Source of the DNA: Chrysogorgia sp. JL179-B06
Taxonomy: Eukaryota > Cnidaria > Anthozoa > Scleralcyonacea > Chrysogorgiidae
Assembly (NCBI GenBank): GCA_035772405.1
Contig: JAYKKM010000224.1
Span: 62,001-126,000, forward strand
DNA: 64,000 bases
Direction of reading: 5' to 3'
The stretch's first letter is position 1. Each line of letters starts with the position of its first letter. The position numbers and the translations under genes were made by a program. Positions 20,670 to 31,818 of this stretch are shown here, one piece after another. The notes under the pieces were generated by a model. The model saw only the letters and a program-made list of their open reading frames with translations. It searched no databases and was not told the DNA's origin.

Positions 20670-21576
20670 TTACGCGCCAGGGAACAATGCATCAGGCTCA
20701 GTGAAAGTCGGTCCAATGTGTGGTAATTGTCATAAACAAGAGCGACACAACAGACTGAATTGTCCTTATCAAACCTGTGTATCTGCGTTTCACTGTGGTA
20801 CCATAAGCAAACATCCAGACGAAAAATCCCAGTTGAAGGAATATGAAAAGCAGCATCAGGAGATAAAGAAGGAAATAACATCGCTTCAGAACCAGCTTGA
20901 TGTGAAAGAAGCAGCGGCAAAATCGATACAACAACGTTACGTGTACCAAGTGCGTCGTCGTCTCATTGAAAGTGACCCGAGTAGATATTTGAACATTGGA
21001 GACGAAGGACAGCGCGTTGAAAATTGGTTCCAACTTAATCAAGATGCGAAAAAACTCGAAGTTATGTTGAAAGGCAAGCTGCCACCAGAACAGGCTGACT
21101 TACAAGAACTCCTTGCGAAAGCCGAAGCCAACTTGGTCCTGGATGATAGTAGTCGTAATTTATCAGGAAAAACGCATGTCAGAAATCCATACAAAAAGCT
21201 TTGGGAAGATAGGGGTGTCGAATGGCCGGAGACAACCATAGTAAACAGCGCCTGCAGTTCTGGCAGTTCTTCTACGACGCGGCAAGTTCATAGTCACAAG
21301 GGCAAGGCCCATGATGACCACTATGAGTATCTTTTGGCTGTTGGCATTAAAGAAAGTCTCAAGACCTTTGAGGATGAAGAATGCGATCGCGGCGATTTAT
21401 ACGTTTCTGTCGCCGGGCAGGCAAGAACGTCAACAACAACGCCGTGTGTTTCCGCGCAAGATATGATCCTCAATATGATTTCTGACGGGGAAAGTTTGCC
21501 TGCTGCTCCAAGCCCGTCAAACATGAAAGAAACTGCAACTGTCCCTGACCAAGAATCAGCATTTCAACCTATTTAA
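20602..21576 (+). CDS. Transposon cargo protein, C-terminal part: zinc knuckle and coiled coil
   Basis: The frame is open from 20,602; the first ATG is at 20,716 (286 residues). It starts with a CCHC-like knuckle CGNCHKQERHNRLNC (C-x2-C-x5-H-x4-C). Two more cysteines and a histidine follow (YQTC, AFHC, KHPDEK), so two metal sites are possible. A charged coiled coil (LKEYEKQHQEIKKEITSLQN) follows, then a conserved-looking helical block (RYLNIGDEGQRVENWFQLNQ) and a low-complexity C-terminus. CCHC knuckles bind nucleic acid. With the PB1-like N-terminus it could be an oligomeric nucleic-acid-binding accessory factor, which is inference. Not recognised as a named family. Confidence 0.6.
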   Translation, partial: KVKGKKLISLRAKERNISECIASYAPGNNASGSVKVGPMCGNCHKQERHNRLNCPYQTCVSAFHCGTISKHPDEKSQLKEYEKQHQEIKKEITSLQNQLDVKEAAAKSIQQRYVYQVRRRLIESDPSRYLNIGDEGQRVENWFQLNQDAKKLEVMLKGKLPPEQADLQELLAKAEANLVLDDSSRNLSGKTHVRNPYKKLWEDRGVEWPETTIVNSACSSGSSSTTRQVHSHKGKAHDDHYEYLLAVGIKESLKTFEDEECDRGDLYVSVAGQARTSTTTPCVSAQDMILNMISDGESLPAAPSPSNMKETATVPDQESAFQPI

Positions 21577-22492
21577 ATTCAAGCGCATGATGAACTAAAG
21601 ACATTACTCGAGGCTTGTAAAACTATTTCTGACGATTTCTGACTTTTTTTTACCTAAATTTGTTGCTGGGCAATAAACTAAAGCGTTAGTGCCTTACTAT
21701 TTTATCGAATATGCAAGCTGTTGATTTTCTGTTTAGTGTATTACTATTATTTGATTGAGCAGTTTATAATGTAATCTGTATTTCTATTTGGGTGTTTGGG
21801 TATTTTAACCGTATTTTTCTATATTTTATATTGACGCGAAAAGCGTTTGTTTACATATTAAAAATTTGTCGTCATCACCAAATTTCCCACGCTTGAAATG
21901 AGAAAAATGTTTTACATCGCACAATTTATTTTATAATTTGTATTTACTGTGGGCGGATTATAAAACAATTATCGTCAATAGAAAAACCACATGAAAATGT
22001 ATCATTCCCAATTCGATCTAAAATATACTGTACCCACGATGGCGGGGACGTAAACAAATTACAATATATTTTTGAAACAAATTCTTGTCACGCTACAAGG
22101 GCAATTTATATTTGCCATTTGGTGCAACGTGTTTGAAAATGTTCGAAACGTCATGCATGCGGTTTAATTTGACAAATTGACAAACGTGCGAGACAAAACC
22201 AACATTTATTTTCTGTACATATTTCGTTATTTTACGCGGTACAGCCGTGTGAACCAAGGTGAAACTTGCGCTTGCTTTATACGTATGAACCAGGCTTAAC
22301 ATGTCAAATGAGGGCAATATTTCTAATGTTATATTGTCCAGTCAATTTAATGCAAAACATGCAAGGGATTTGTAGCTGGAAAGTCACTAGTGCACAACCA
22401 ATTTAAGTATCTACGATGATGCATTCACAACTTTGAAATGAATCATATAGTCAAAATCAAAACACGACATACGTGTACTATATAAAACAATT

Positions 22493-23593
22493 TTAAATAT
22501 CAATGTAATCGACGTGCTTCAAGAACCCGATACAGTCATCCACAGTAAGCTCTTCCAAACATCTGTACACTCCTGCGTGTACATTTTTGGCAAACACCTG
22601 GCGACATTCTTCTCTACGAGCAATCTTTTTTAGCTTATTAAAAGCCAATTCAATCGGATTTAATTCAGGGCTGTACGTAGGTAAGTAAACGACTCGAATC
22701 CCTAAATCATCCATCCATTCTCCAAGGGCAAAACCGCCTTCGTAGTGGTGGGTTGGACAATTATCTAGAATTAGGTGATCACCATATTCTAAAATCGGTT
22801 GTCCATTGGGCATAAAGTTATTACTAGCTTCTCCAAAGAAGTTCAAAAATTTCAAGGTGTCTGTGGCTCCATCTTCGGTATTCGCGTATAGGAGCCCTTG
22901 CATTCCTATCATCATGTTAAGGGTAACATGCGGGGAGTTAAGATATCTTCCAATCTCAACCGAAGGTGTATTTACACGCGAGTGCCCATACTTGGGTTTC
23001 CCAACATCGGGGAGAACAAACCCAGCTTCGTCAAAATATTTGAGCTTGTACGGATCAACATTGGAAATATAGTTCAAAAAATCTTGGCAATAGTCCACAT
23101 TCTCAGACGTAAATTTTTCATGTTTAAAATTTGCCATTCTCTTCCAAGTCCACTTTCCGCCAGATAATTTCGTTCGCACCGCTCGACTGATGGCTGAAAT
23201 TGATGTTCCCGAAGGAATATCACAATGTTCGTTAACGGCTTCGTGAACTTTATGATAACGCATCGACGGTTTTGCAGCTTTTAGGGCCTCTACGAAATCC
23301 AAGTCTTGAGGTTGCAAGTGCATTGGATTATTTCCACCTTTCCATTGTGGAGCAATCGTACCTTGTTCGCAACAACATTTCCAAAGTTTTGATACGAATG
23401 ATCTACTCATTTTAAAATGATTAGCTACTGCACTCATTGATCCAGGAAAGTATCCCGTAAGAACGTCGCCACCATTCGCCACGATGTGGTCAATTATTAA
23501 GCTTCGTGAAGAACTATCAACAGCACGTCCTGAAACCATAGATCTACCTTTATTTGAAACGAAGTAACTCATTTTAAAACTGAACAATATCAC
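22493..23593 (-). CDS. DD37E transposase (Tc1/mariner/IS630 superfamily), intact
   Basis: 366 codons from 23,593; the second ATG (residue 8, MSYFVSNKGRSM) is the more likely start. Residues about 25-85 form an HTH (MSRSFVSKLWK), and a second HTH-like part follows to about 145. The DDE_3 core has D188 (YFDEAGF), D277 (LILDNCPTHHYEGG) and E315 (YSPELNPIE), with 37 residues between the last two. All three catalytic residues are present and no internal stop occurs. It cuts and pastes the element at TA by recognising the 103-bp TIRs. It lies 60 bp inside the right TIR and reads inward. A second, truncated relative is at 39,802. Confidence 0.9.
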   Translation of the reverse strand: MILFSFKMSYFVSNKGRSMVSGRAVDSSSRSLIIDHIVANGGDVLTGYFPGSMSAVANHFKMSRSFVSKLWKCCCEQGTIAPQWKGGNNPMHLQPQDLDFVEALKAAKPSMRYHKVHEAVNEHCDIPSGTSISAISRAVRTKLSGGKWTWKRMANFKHEKFTSENVDYCQDFLNYISNVDPYKLKYFDEAGFVLPDVGKPKYGHSRVNTPSVEIGRYLNSPHVTLNMMIGMQGLLYANTEDGATDTLKFLNFFGEASNNFMPNGQPILEYGDHLILDNCPTHHYEGGFALGEWMDDLGIRVVYLPTYSPELNPIELAFNKLKKIARREECRQVFAKNVHAGVYRCLEELTVDDCIGFLKHVDYIDI

Positions 23594-23755
23594 AATATGT
23601 AAAACTATTTACAGTAACGAAAGTCGCTGCCCGCGCACTGCCACTGTGTAATAAGTTGGTCACGAGGTACACGATAACACACCACGTGATGCTTCGAAAT
23701 TGACTCGCGGAGCGATAAAAAAACGGTAGGTGCCTCGGTCTACTGGTTTCCATAG

Positions 23756-24316
<561 letters not shown>

Positions 24317-24789
24317 AAAAGCGCAAGAGGCCTCCCCGCCCCCGCATAAGACCCTGGGTACGAGGTTGAAGAAGCGCGATCTTCTTCAAGTTAGAATCAA
24401 CTCAAGGGCAGCGGAGGCAGAATTGTGAAAAGGAGCATTTTAAGTTTACATTATTTAGCTGGAGATTAACCAGTGACTTTGTTAAAAATATTAAAGCCCG
24501 GCATATAAAACACGAAAAAAGGCATAATAAAGTTTTACTGACGTTTCGTTGTCCTTCACAACACCTTCAGAGATAATATTTACATATATATTTTCGTATG
24601 TGCATCACGCCGCGCCTCATAACATGACGCCTGATGGAAATTTCTCCTTTAACTGATAAGCGAAGCAATCCTCTTCTCTCCAAAATCCTTTCTCAACATT
24701 ATTACACAGCCACCATGTTTTATTATGACTTTAAAATACTATCTTCTTGTTACACACGAGTCACCGCATTCCGCAACCAATATAAATAA
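24317..24789. other. Non-coding segment with a hammerhead-like motif on the minus strand
   Basis: On the minus strand CTGAAGG (24,570-24,564), a perfect 5-bp hairpin (GTTGT/ACAAC) and GAAACGTC (24,547-24,540) follow each other. This is the order of hammerhead core elements seen at Penelope-like ends. Nothing coding is seen. Confidence 0.4.
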
Positions 24790-25300
24790 CGCCTAAAACG
24801 CCACTAACGCCTAAAACGCCATTAATGCCCAAAACGCCACTAACGCCAAAACGCCACTAACGCCTAAAACGTCAATAACCCCAGACTAACGGCGCCAAAT
24901 ACGCCACTAACCCCACTAACGCCTAAAACGCCACTAACCCCTAAAACCCCAATAACGCCACTAACCCCTAAAACCCCACTAACGCCACTAACCCCTAAAA
25001 CCCCAATAACGCCACTAACCCATAAAACCACACTAACGCCACTAACGCCCAAAACCCCAATAACGCCTAAAACCCCACTAACGCCCAAAACCCCACTAAC
25101 GCCTAAAACGCCACTAACCCCTAAAACCCCACTAACGCCCAAAACCCCAATAATGCCTAAAACGCCACTAACGCCTAAAACGCCACTAACTCCTAAAACG
25201 CCACCTAAAACCCCAATAACGCCTAAAACGGCACTAACTCCTAAAACGCCACTAACTCCTAAAACACCTAAAACGCCACTAACGCCCAAAACCCCACTAA

Positions 25301-25681
25301 GGGGCTGTTTATATGAGGCGAGCTAGCCCGGTTACCGGGCTAGCCCGGTAAGCGAGATGATTTCTGGCTCGCGTTTATATGGGAAAAATTCATCCCGCTT
25401 ATGCCGACGCCGTCTATTGTTTGGCGCTGAAGTCATCTCGGTCCCTTTGAAAATTCATCTCGGTAAGCGGGCCAGCCCGGCTGCGAGTGTTTATATGAGA
25501 AATTTTTCAACCCGCTTACCGAGATCTCGCCTCTCTCAAGCGAGATCTCGCTAACCGGGCTGGCCCGCTTGTCCATATAAACGCACCGGAATTTTTAACA
25601 ACAATATAACTACGCGGTGAGATCTCGCTTACCGAGCTAGCCCGGTAACCGGGATAGCTCGCCTCCCATATAAACAGCCCC
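25301..25681. mobile_element. Complete MITE, 381 bp, PIF/Harbinger-like
   Basis: It starts GGGGCTGTTTATATGAGGCG and ends in the inverse (CATATAAACAGCCCC), with imperfect inverted repeats of at least 55 bp rich in CTAGCCCGGTTACCGGGC. TAA occurs on both sides (25,298-25,300 and 25,682-25,684). A 3-bp TWA duplication with GG-starting ends suits PIF/Harbinger. It carries no ORF. Confidence 0.8.
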
Positions 25682-26005
25682 TAACCCATAAAACCTCACT
25701 AACTCCTAAAACGCCACTAACGCCTAAAACCTCACTAACACTCAAAACCCCACTAACATCTAAAACCTCACTAACACCTTAAACCCCACTAACGCCTCAA
25801 ACGCCACTAACAGCTAAAACGCCACTAACGCCTAAAACCCCACTAACTCCTAAAACGCCAGTAACACCTAAAACCCCAATAACGCCTAAAACGCCACTAA
25901 CTCCTAAAACTCCACTATCTCCTAAAACGCCACTAACTCCTAAAACGCCACTAACTCCTAAAACCCCACTAACGCCTAAAACCCCAATAACGCCTAAAAC
26001 ACTCC

Positions 26006-26425
26006 TGTTGTAAAACATCCACCTTTCAGGCATCGTTTTTTAATAGAATAGTAAAGCCTTGGAACTATATATGTAAAATAGCCTCTCCAGAAAAGTTTGC
26101 CAGTCTAAGTATTTTTAAAAGCTTTTTGCACACGACATACACCGCCTTGGTGAACAGTACTTTTACTGTAGATATGACATGTACTTGGTCGCTCATAAGA
26201 GACTGTCCTTGTCACCGTACTTAAGTCCTAAGTTATATATGTATATATTCTGTATAGTCAATAAGTTTGTTTTCACTAGTTTAGTTTAGGGGTGGCGCCC
26301 TGCATGGGCCTCGTTGTCCCGTTTGCGCTAGCCCCATTGGACGTATACCCTGTAATTTTCTTTGTCTGTATAATAATATGTAACCTTTTATATGTATGTC
26401 CAATAAAGCTGATAAAAAAAAAACC
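26006..26425 (+). mobile_element. Poly-A-tailed retroelement 3' end inside the minisatellite
   Basis: A non-repeat segment ends in CCAATAAAGCTGATAAAAAAA with a polyadenylation signal (AATAAA) followed by A-rich sequence to about 26,470. The coding class is not identifiable. Confidence 0.45.
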
Positions 26426-27195
26426 ACAAAAAAAACCCAAAAAAACCAAAAAAAAACCAAAAAAAAACCCACTCATTTCTAAAACCCCACTAATGCTTAA
26501 AACCCCACTTATAACGCCTAAAATCCCACTAACTCCTAAAACCCCACTAACGCCTAAAACCCCACTAACGCCCAAAACCCCACTTACGCCTAAAACCTCA
26601 CTATTAAACGCCTAAAACGCCACTAACTCCTAAAACCCACTAATGCTTAAAACCCCACTAACTCCTAAAACCCCACTAACGCCTATAAACCCCACTAACG
26701 CCTAAAACCCCACTCACGCCTAAAACCCCACTAATGCTTAAAACCCCACTTATAACGCCTAAAATCCCACTAACTCCTAAAACCCCACTAACTCCTAAAA
26801 CGCCACTAACTCCTAAAACGCCACTAACGCCTAAAACGCCACTATCTCCTAAAACCTCACTAACTCCTAAAACCCCACTAACGCCTAAAACCCCAATAAC
26901 GCCTAAAACCCCACTAACGCCTAAAACCCCACTAATGCTTAAAACCCCACTTATAACGCCTAAAATCCCACTAACTCCTTATAAAACCCCACTAACGCCT
27001 AAAACCCCACTAACGCCCAAAACCCCACTTACGCCTAAAACCTCACTATTAAACGCCTAAAACGCCACTAACTCCTAAAACCCACTAATGCTTAAAACCC
27101 CACTAACTCCTAAAACCCCACTAACGCCTAAACCCCACTAACGCCTAAAACCCCACTAACGCCTAAAACCCAACTAACTCCTAAAACGCCACTAG

Positions 27196-28185
27196 ACTTA
27201 CCGTACTCCATCTCGTGCTGAATTTTAGACTTTCTTAAAAATCGCAAGCAAAGAGTTAAACTCGGTCAGGACTGTAAATCCGAATGGGGAGACATACCAG
27301 CAGGGGTCCCTCAAGGGACTAAACTGGGACCGTTGCTGTTCATCTTAATGATTGACGATATTGATGTTACAAACACAGAGTTATGGAAATATGTGGATGA
27401 CACGACAATTGCAGAGCCAGTCGCAAAGAACCAGGCAAGTAGGATTCAAGACGCTGTCAACGAACTCTTAACCAAATCGAGCGAGAACAAGCTCCAATTA
27501 AATGAAAGTAAATGTAAAGAAATGCGAATCTCGTTTGCTAAGACCGCTGCAGATCTCAATCCAATTATTATCAATGAGAAAGCTATTGAGGAAGTATCAA
27601 GTGTCAAGTTACTCGGATTGAACATTTCGAACAAACAACTGAAGAGAGCGGGTGTTGCAACGAAGGAACTTGTAACCTTTTATACCATATGCATCCGTCC
27701 CATCATGGAATACGCCTGCCCAGTCTATCATAATTCATTGCCTAACTACCTGTCAGATGAACTTGAATCTTTACAGAAACGTGCCATGAGAATTATCCAC
27801 CCATTTGTTCACTATTATAATGCATTAGAACTTGCAAATTTAGAAACAGCGTATAATCGTAGACAATCACAGACAACTAAAGTTTTCCAGGAAATTAGTA
27901 AAAACCCAGAACATAAATTACATAAATTTTTACCGAAGTTAAATAAATGTAATTTCAAGCTTAGAAATACACGTAAATATCATGTTCCTGTTTGTAAAAC
28001 AAATAGACTTCAGAAAAGCTTTTTTTATAGTAATTGTACATAATTTTTGTCTTAGTTATATATATTAGTTCAGTATACTATTAGTTTTTGATACATATTG
28101 CATGTCATTGTAAATTCTTAATCTAATTCAGCTCAGTTTTGGCTGTAAATTTTTAGAATTATTAAACTATCTATCTATCTATCAA
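27196..28185 (+). pseudogene. 5'-truncated LINE with RT (internal deletion)
   Basis: Frames from 27,230 read CKSEWGDIPAGVPQGTKLGP, then KYVDDTTIAEP (the YxDD catalytic box), then LLGLNISNKQLKRAGVATK. The residues between LGLNIS and the helix that follows are missing, so an in-frame deletion removed part of the thumb. The C-terminal ESLQKRAMRIIHP is typical of CR1/Jockey-group LINEs of invertebrates. The open frame is 27,333-28,043. The 3' end is (CTAT)n near 28,165. It inserted in the 18-bp minisatellite. A relative is at 59,231-60,308. Confidence 0.8.
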
Positions 28186-28425
28186 TCTAACACCTAAAAC
28201 TACACTAACTCCTAAAACCCCACTAACGCCCAAAACCCCACTAACGCCTAAAACGCTACTAACACCTAAAACGCTACTAACGCCTAAAACGCTACTAACT
28301 CCTCAAACGCTATACTAACACCTAAAACCATGCACTAACGCCTAAAACCCCACTAACGCCCGAAACGCCACCAACTCCTAAAATGCCATTAACGCCTAAA
28401 CACCTAAAACGCCACTAACCCCACT

Positions 28426-28747
28426 GTAATGGAGCCAGGCGAAACCAACGCAGTGAAAATCGTAGAAGATTTATTTAATGTTTATTATAAAAGATTCTAA
28501 AATAATTAAGTTTGATCAGCTACTGCACCACACATTTACATGTTTCCTAAGCACAAATGATCTCATATAAAATCCAAAACAATGTGAAACTTTACCTGAA
28601 GAGTGGGTCTCTACGGTTACGATAATATTAAATCCATATCTCACGGTGTCCAACAGAAAACTGATATTTGATCACTTAGTCTTACAAATGCACTCTAATA
28701 ATAATCGTCTTCTGTCTGCCATCATGCAAATCAATTTAATCACCAAT
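28426..28747. other. No supported gene
   Basis: Single-copy-looking sequence between the minisatellite and repeat R2. Confidence 0.4.
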
Positions 28748-28901
28748 TTAACTCTTTCCTGTCCGACCCTGTCAAAATGGCCAGGAAGTTGTCAATCGAA
28801 AAACACGGTACACGGTAACGCAAGATTAAAAATTGAGATCCACTCACACGCCAAGTTTGATTTGATTTCATAAACAACTCTGCGATTGGTGGCATTTTGA
28901 A
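28748..28901. repeat. Dispersed repeat R2, copy 2
   Basis: Matches 9,646-9,833, including AACACGGTACACGGTAAC and CTCTGCGATTGGTGGCATTT. It abuts the integrase end of the second BEL/Pao remnant. Confidence 0.75.
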
Positions 28902-28904
28902 TAT

Positions 28905-31305
28905 TCACGAAAGGACTTGGCGACCGACAACGACTCGTAAGGCGTTCTTTGTTTGTTTGATCAGACATTCAAACATTCTTCGCTGATGTGGACTTAGTGG
29001 TGTGTTGAAGATCCATCGTACTTTGTGGCGGACAGCAAAATCTTGTATTTGTTTCCGACCTTCTTGGAATAATCGTCGGAGCTCTTTTTCAGCCCCTATG
29101 AATGATGTTCCATGATGGACTACGAACCGTTGCATCGTCGGGAGGAAAGCTTCAGTAGACAGGTTTTCTACAATTTCTAGATGGATTGCACGAACAGTGG
29201 CACAGGTATATTGAGCTCCACAACTCGTTATGGTTTTTGTATCTCCATATTTTAGCACGAATGGGACAAATATGGAGTTTTCGACACATCGCGCAATCCT
29301 TTACGATCTGTTTGGCGAGATTTCTGCCACGAACGATTCAAATCTTTCACCGTGTTTCGCACAACGTTCGCTCGCGTCCGGCGTGGAAAACACGGTTGTG
29401 AGTATCTCTCAGTACTTAGTTTGAAGATAGTATGGCTTGAAAGGAGTAGTATCTGGTGGATCTGGTCGTAGAATAGTGATGACTCTGACGATTCCACTGG
29501 TTCTTGTCAAAGGTCATTATAGATCCCTATAGGGTTCTCCTCATCTTCCAAGATCAGTTTGGCCCGACGCTATCCAATAACGTTCTGCTGCTTCGACCTC
29601 TTCTGGGAGTAGTGCTCCAGTTAGGTCGACCTCGCATTCGAGATGAAGCGCAGGCAATATGCTGTCACCCTGCATAATCTTGGCCAACTAAAAGTAGACG
29701 TATCATTGGGGGTCAACGTCAGTGTTTCATGTGGTGATGGTTACTAAATAGGCTTGTTTCCTTTCAGCTTTGGGTCTTGAGTCGGTGCTTCGCGCATTTA
29801 GGCTTGTTATTCAGCCACTGGTTTCTTTAGGAATGGAGGTTCATGCATCTAATGTCCATCTATCTCACTGACAGGAATACCACGGCTAAGATCACCAGCT
29901 GGATTGAGAGCAGTCGGTGCAAATCGCCACTTGGTAGGATCCCAAATCGCTTGGATTTCTGCCACTCGCACGCCTACGAACGCTTTCATGGTTGTAGACT
30001 CCGAACGGAGCCAATGGAGAACGATCGTTGAGTCGGACCATAGTATAATTTCTCGGGCTTGATCTTGAATTCTTCGTTGCCAATCTGGACGCTATGAGTG
30101 CAGCCATGAGCTCGAGTCTAGCGAAGAGGTGCTACTCTCGCATTGGTGGATATAAGGAGAGCTTCATTCCCATGCGGAGAAGGCCAGAGGAGGTAGGCTG
30201 CTGCTCTATACGCATAGATACTGGCGTCAGCGAATACGTGTAGTTCGGAAGAACTACAGGTGTATTTTGGTGAAAGACACCTTAGAAAGTGGAACTTCCA
30301 ACTGTTGTATTTCTTTCGGCAATGGGTCATCCCAACCAAATTTTTTATCCTCCAAATATCTTGTAATGCTATTCGCGCTTTTATCGTCACGACAGAAGCT
30401 AGTCCGAGTGGATCGTGCATCTTTGAGATAGTTGATAGAACAGTTCTTTTTGTGAAAAGTTTTTTTCTTGACTCGCTCTTCTTGACTCCGTTGATTGTGT
30501 TAGTTTGCGAATTCCAACAGATACCAAGGGTTTTGACACCTCGGTTGTATGTTTGAATTGGAGTTGTACACCACTTTGCATGAAGCACTATTGGGATCGG
30601 AAGCTGTTTTCTTTCTTTCTCGCAGTTGCATGGCGCACAGGTCCCGAAGAGACTAATTTCTTCAATGTCCCGAATCCTCTGCAACTCCTCCTTCGTCGTT
30701 GAACAGAAATGGATGAGGTCATCAACGTATCTGTCACACTCGGTAATCATTGACTCTTCAGGGATTTTGGTCTCGTTCTCCTCAGCAATCTTTAGGATGA
30801 CAAATCTCGCCATATCGGAAGAAGGCTTGTCGCCAAAGGTGACTCCTGAAAAGGCGTATGCATGTAGTTGGTTCTTCCATCGTCTTCATGTTTCTCCATA
30901 GAAACCGATGAACTTGACTATCTTGATCTGAAAGACGGATCTGCAAGAACATCTTGGAGATGTCACAAACCAATCGGTACTTATCGGAAGCGAAGTAGGA
31001 CTCTTAACAGTTTTCCAATAAGGCATGGCCCTTTGTAAAGGAATGAATTGGACGATATTCCTTGGTATTGATAGACTGGTTCGAAGACGATGCTGAGCGG
31101 AGTGCTTTTAATTCGTTTCTGGTCGATATATGACATGATGAGGTAGATTTGGAAGACTGTACTGGTCTTGGTCTGTAATTCCTAGTTTGTCAGCGTGCAT
31201 GAGGCCCATAGCCCTTCTTTTCGTATTCTTGAATTGCCTCGTCATACATTTGTGCTTTCGCAGGATCACTTACCGAAAGGATCACTTTTCGAACAAATTT
31301 TGACG
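28905..31305 (-). pseudogene. Decayed BEL/Pao retrotransposon (RT, RNase H, integrase)
   Basis: Minus-strand order is RT, RNase H, integrase. The RT has DISKMFLQIRLSDQDSQVHR near 30,960, then SDMARFVILKIAEEN and YVDDLIHF (about 30,720, catalytic YxDD) and KTLGICWNSQTN. A palm/thumb block PLGLASVVTIKARIALQDIW follows near 30,400, then an RNase H-like ELHVFADASIYAY, LELMAALIASRLA and WSDSTIVLHWLRS (about 30,030). The integrase part is at 29,440-28,905 (CATVRAIHLEIVENLSTEAF, FIGAEKEL). Several frameshifts separate the blocks. No LTRs were found. It is more complete in RT than the copy at 6.5-7.9 kb, which keeps gag and protease instead. Confidence 0.85.
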
Positions 31306-31311
31306 TAGTTA

Positions 31312-31660
31312 AGGAAAATTCTAGATCCGCCCCTGTCAAATCACCACTAGAGTGATTTTCTAGCTAAGATTATCCACCGGATAAATTATCCAGGCTTCCT
31401 ATAACCAGACCCAGATGTTTTATTTACATGTGAACTTTATAAGTTCACTTCAAATGAAACTTGGAGCATGTTTATGATCATGCTATGTTTTGGAAACAAC
31501 CCATATAAAAATGTATGTATAGTATGTGCCATGTTTAAATTAGTAACACATTTATGAATTGATTTATAATAATCTCTATAAAATGTCTCTGTGCTTTTCA
31601 AGCATTTTCATCCATTGCTGTCTACATGTTCTATCCATAACGGTAGTCACATTGCGTACC
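31312..31660. repeat. Dispersed repeat R1, copy 1
   Basis: From CTAGATCCGCCCCTGTCAAA to CTATCCATAACGGTAGTCAC it matches 57,830-58,195 over about 350 bp with scattered differences. Non-coding, no obvious terminal repeats. Confidence 0.85.
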
Positions 31661-31764
31661 TATTTTTAACTATGTATACAGAATTTTAAATTTTATGTAT
31701 TTTTATCTTTTACTGATTGTAAAGCGCTTTTGGACTTTCTGAAAAAGCGCTATATAAATATGTA

Positions 31765-31804
<40 letters not shown>

Positions 31805-31818
31805 TATTATTATTATTA
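31661..31818 (+). mobile_element. L2/CR1-type LINE 3' tail
   Basis: TTGTAAAGCGCTTTTGGAC and AAAAGCGCTATATAAATATG form the hairpin typical of L2-like 3' ends, followed by (TTA)n to 31,818. No ORF. Confidence 0.7.

Larger units (their letters stand above)
19955..23755. mobile_element. DD37E Tc1/mariner/IS630-type transposon with cargo genes (3.8 kb)
   Basis: Terminal inverted repeats of 103 bp (19,955-20,057 and 23,653-23,755) begin CTATGGAAACCAGTAGACCG and differ at only two positions. TA flanks both sides. Inside are a rightward two-frame cargo gene (20,073-21,576) and a leftward intact transposase (22,493-23,593), facing each other. The near-identical ends and the open transposase suggest recent movement. 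Size and cargo are unusual for this superfamily, whose members normally encode only the transposase. The region 21,577-22,492 between the genes is AT-rich with no ORF of note, probably shared 3' UTR. Confidence 0.85.
24790..28425. repeat. 18-bp minisatellite CTAAAACGCCACTAACGC, interrupted four ways
   Basis: Blocks at about 24,790-25,300, 25,685-26,005, 26,470-27,195 and 28,185-28,425. Common variants are ACGCC/ACCCC and ACTCCT/ACGCCT. The interruptions are a MITE (25,301-25,681), a poly-A-tailed segment (26,006-26,425) and a LINE (27,196-28,185). Open frames such as repeated Thr-Pro-Leu-Thr-Pro-Lys are by-products of an 18-bp (six-codon) unit. Confidence 0.9.

Noticed and set aside
24864..27060. 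Open frames of repeated VLGVSG or TPLTPK, collagen- or silk-like
   Set aside because: The 18-bp repeat unit is a multiple of three, so any stop-free frame gives a periodic peptide; the array is broken by non-coding insertions.
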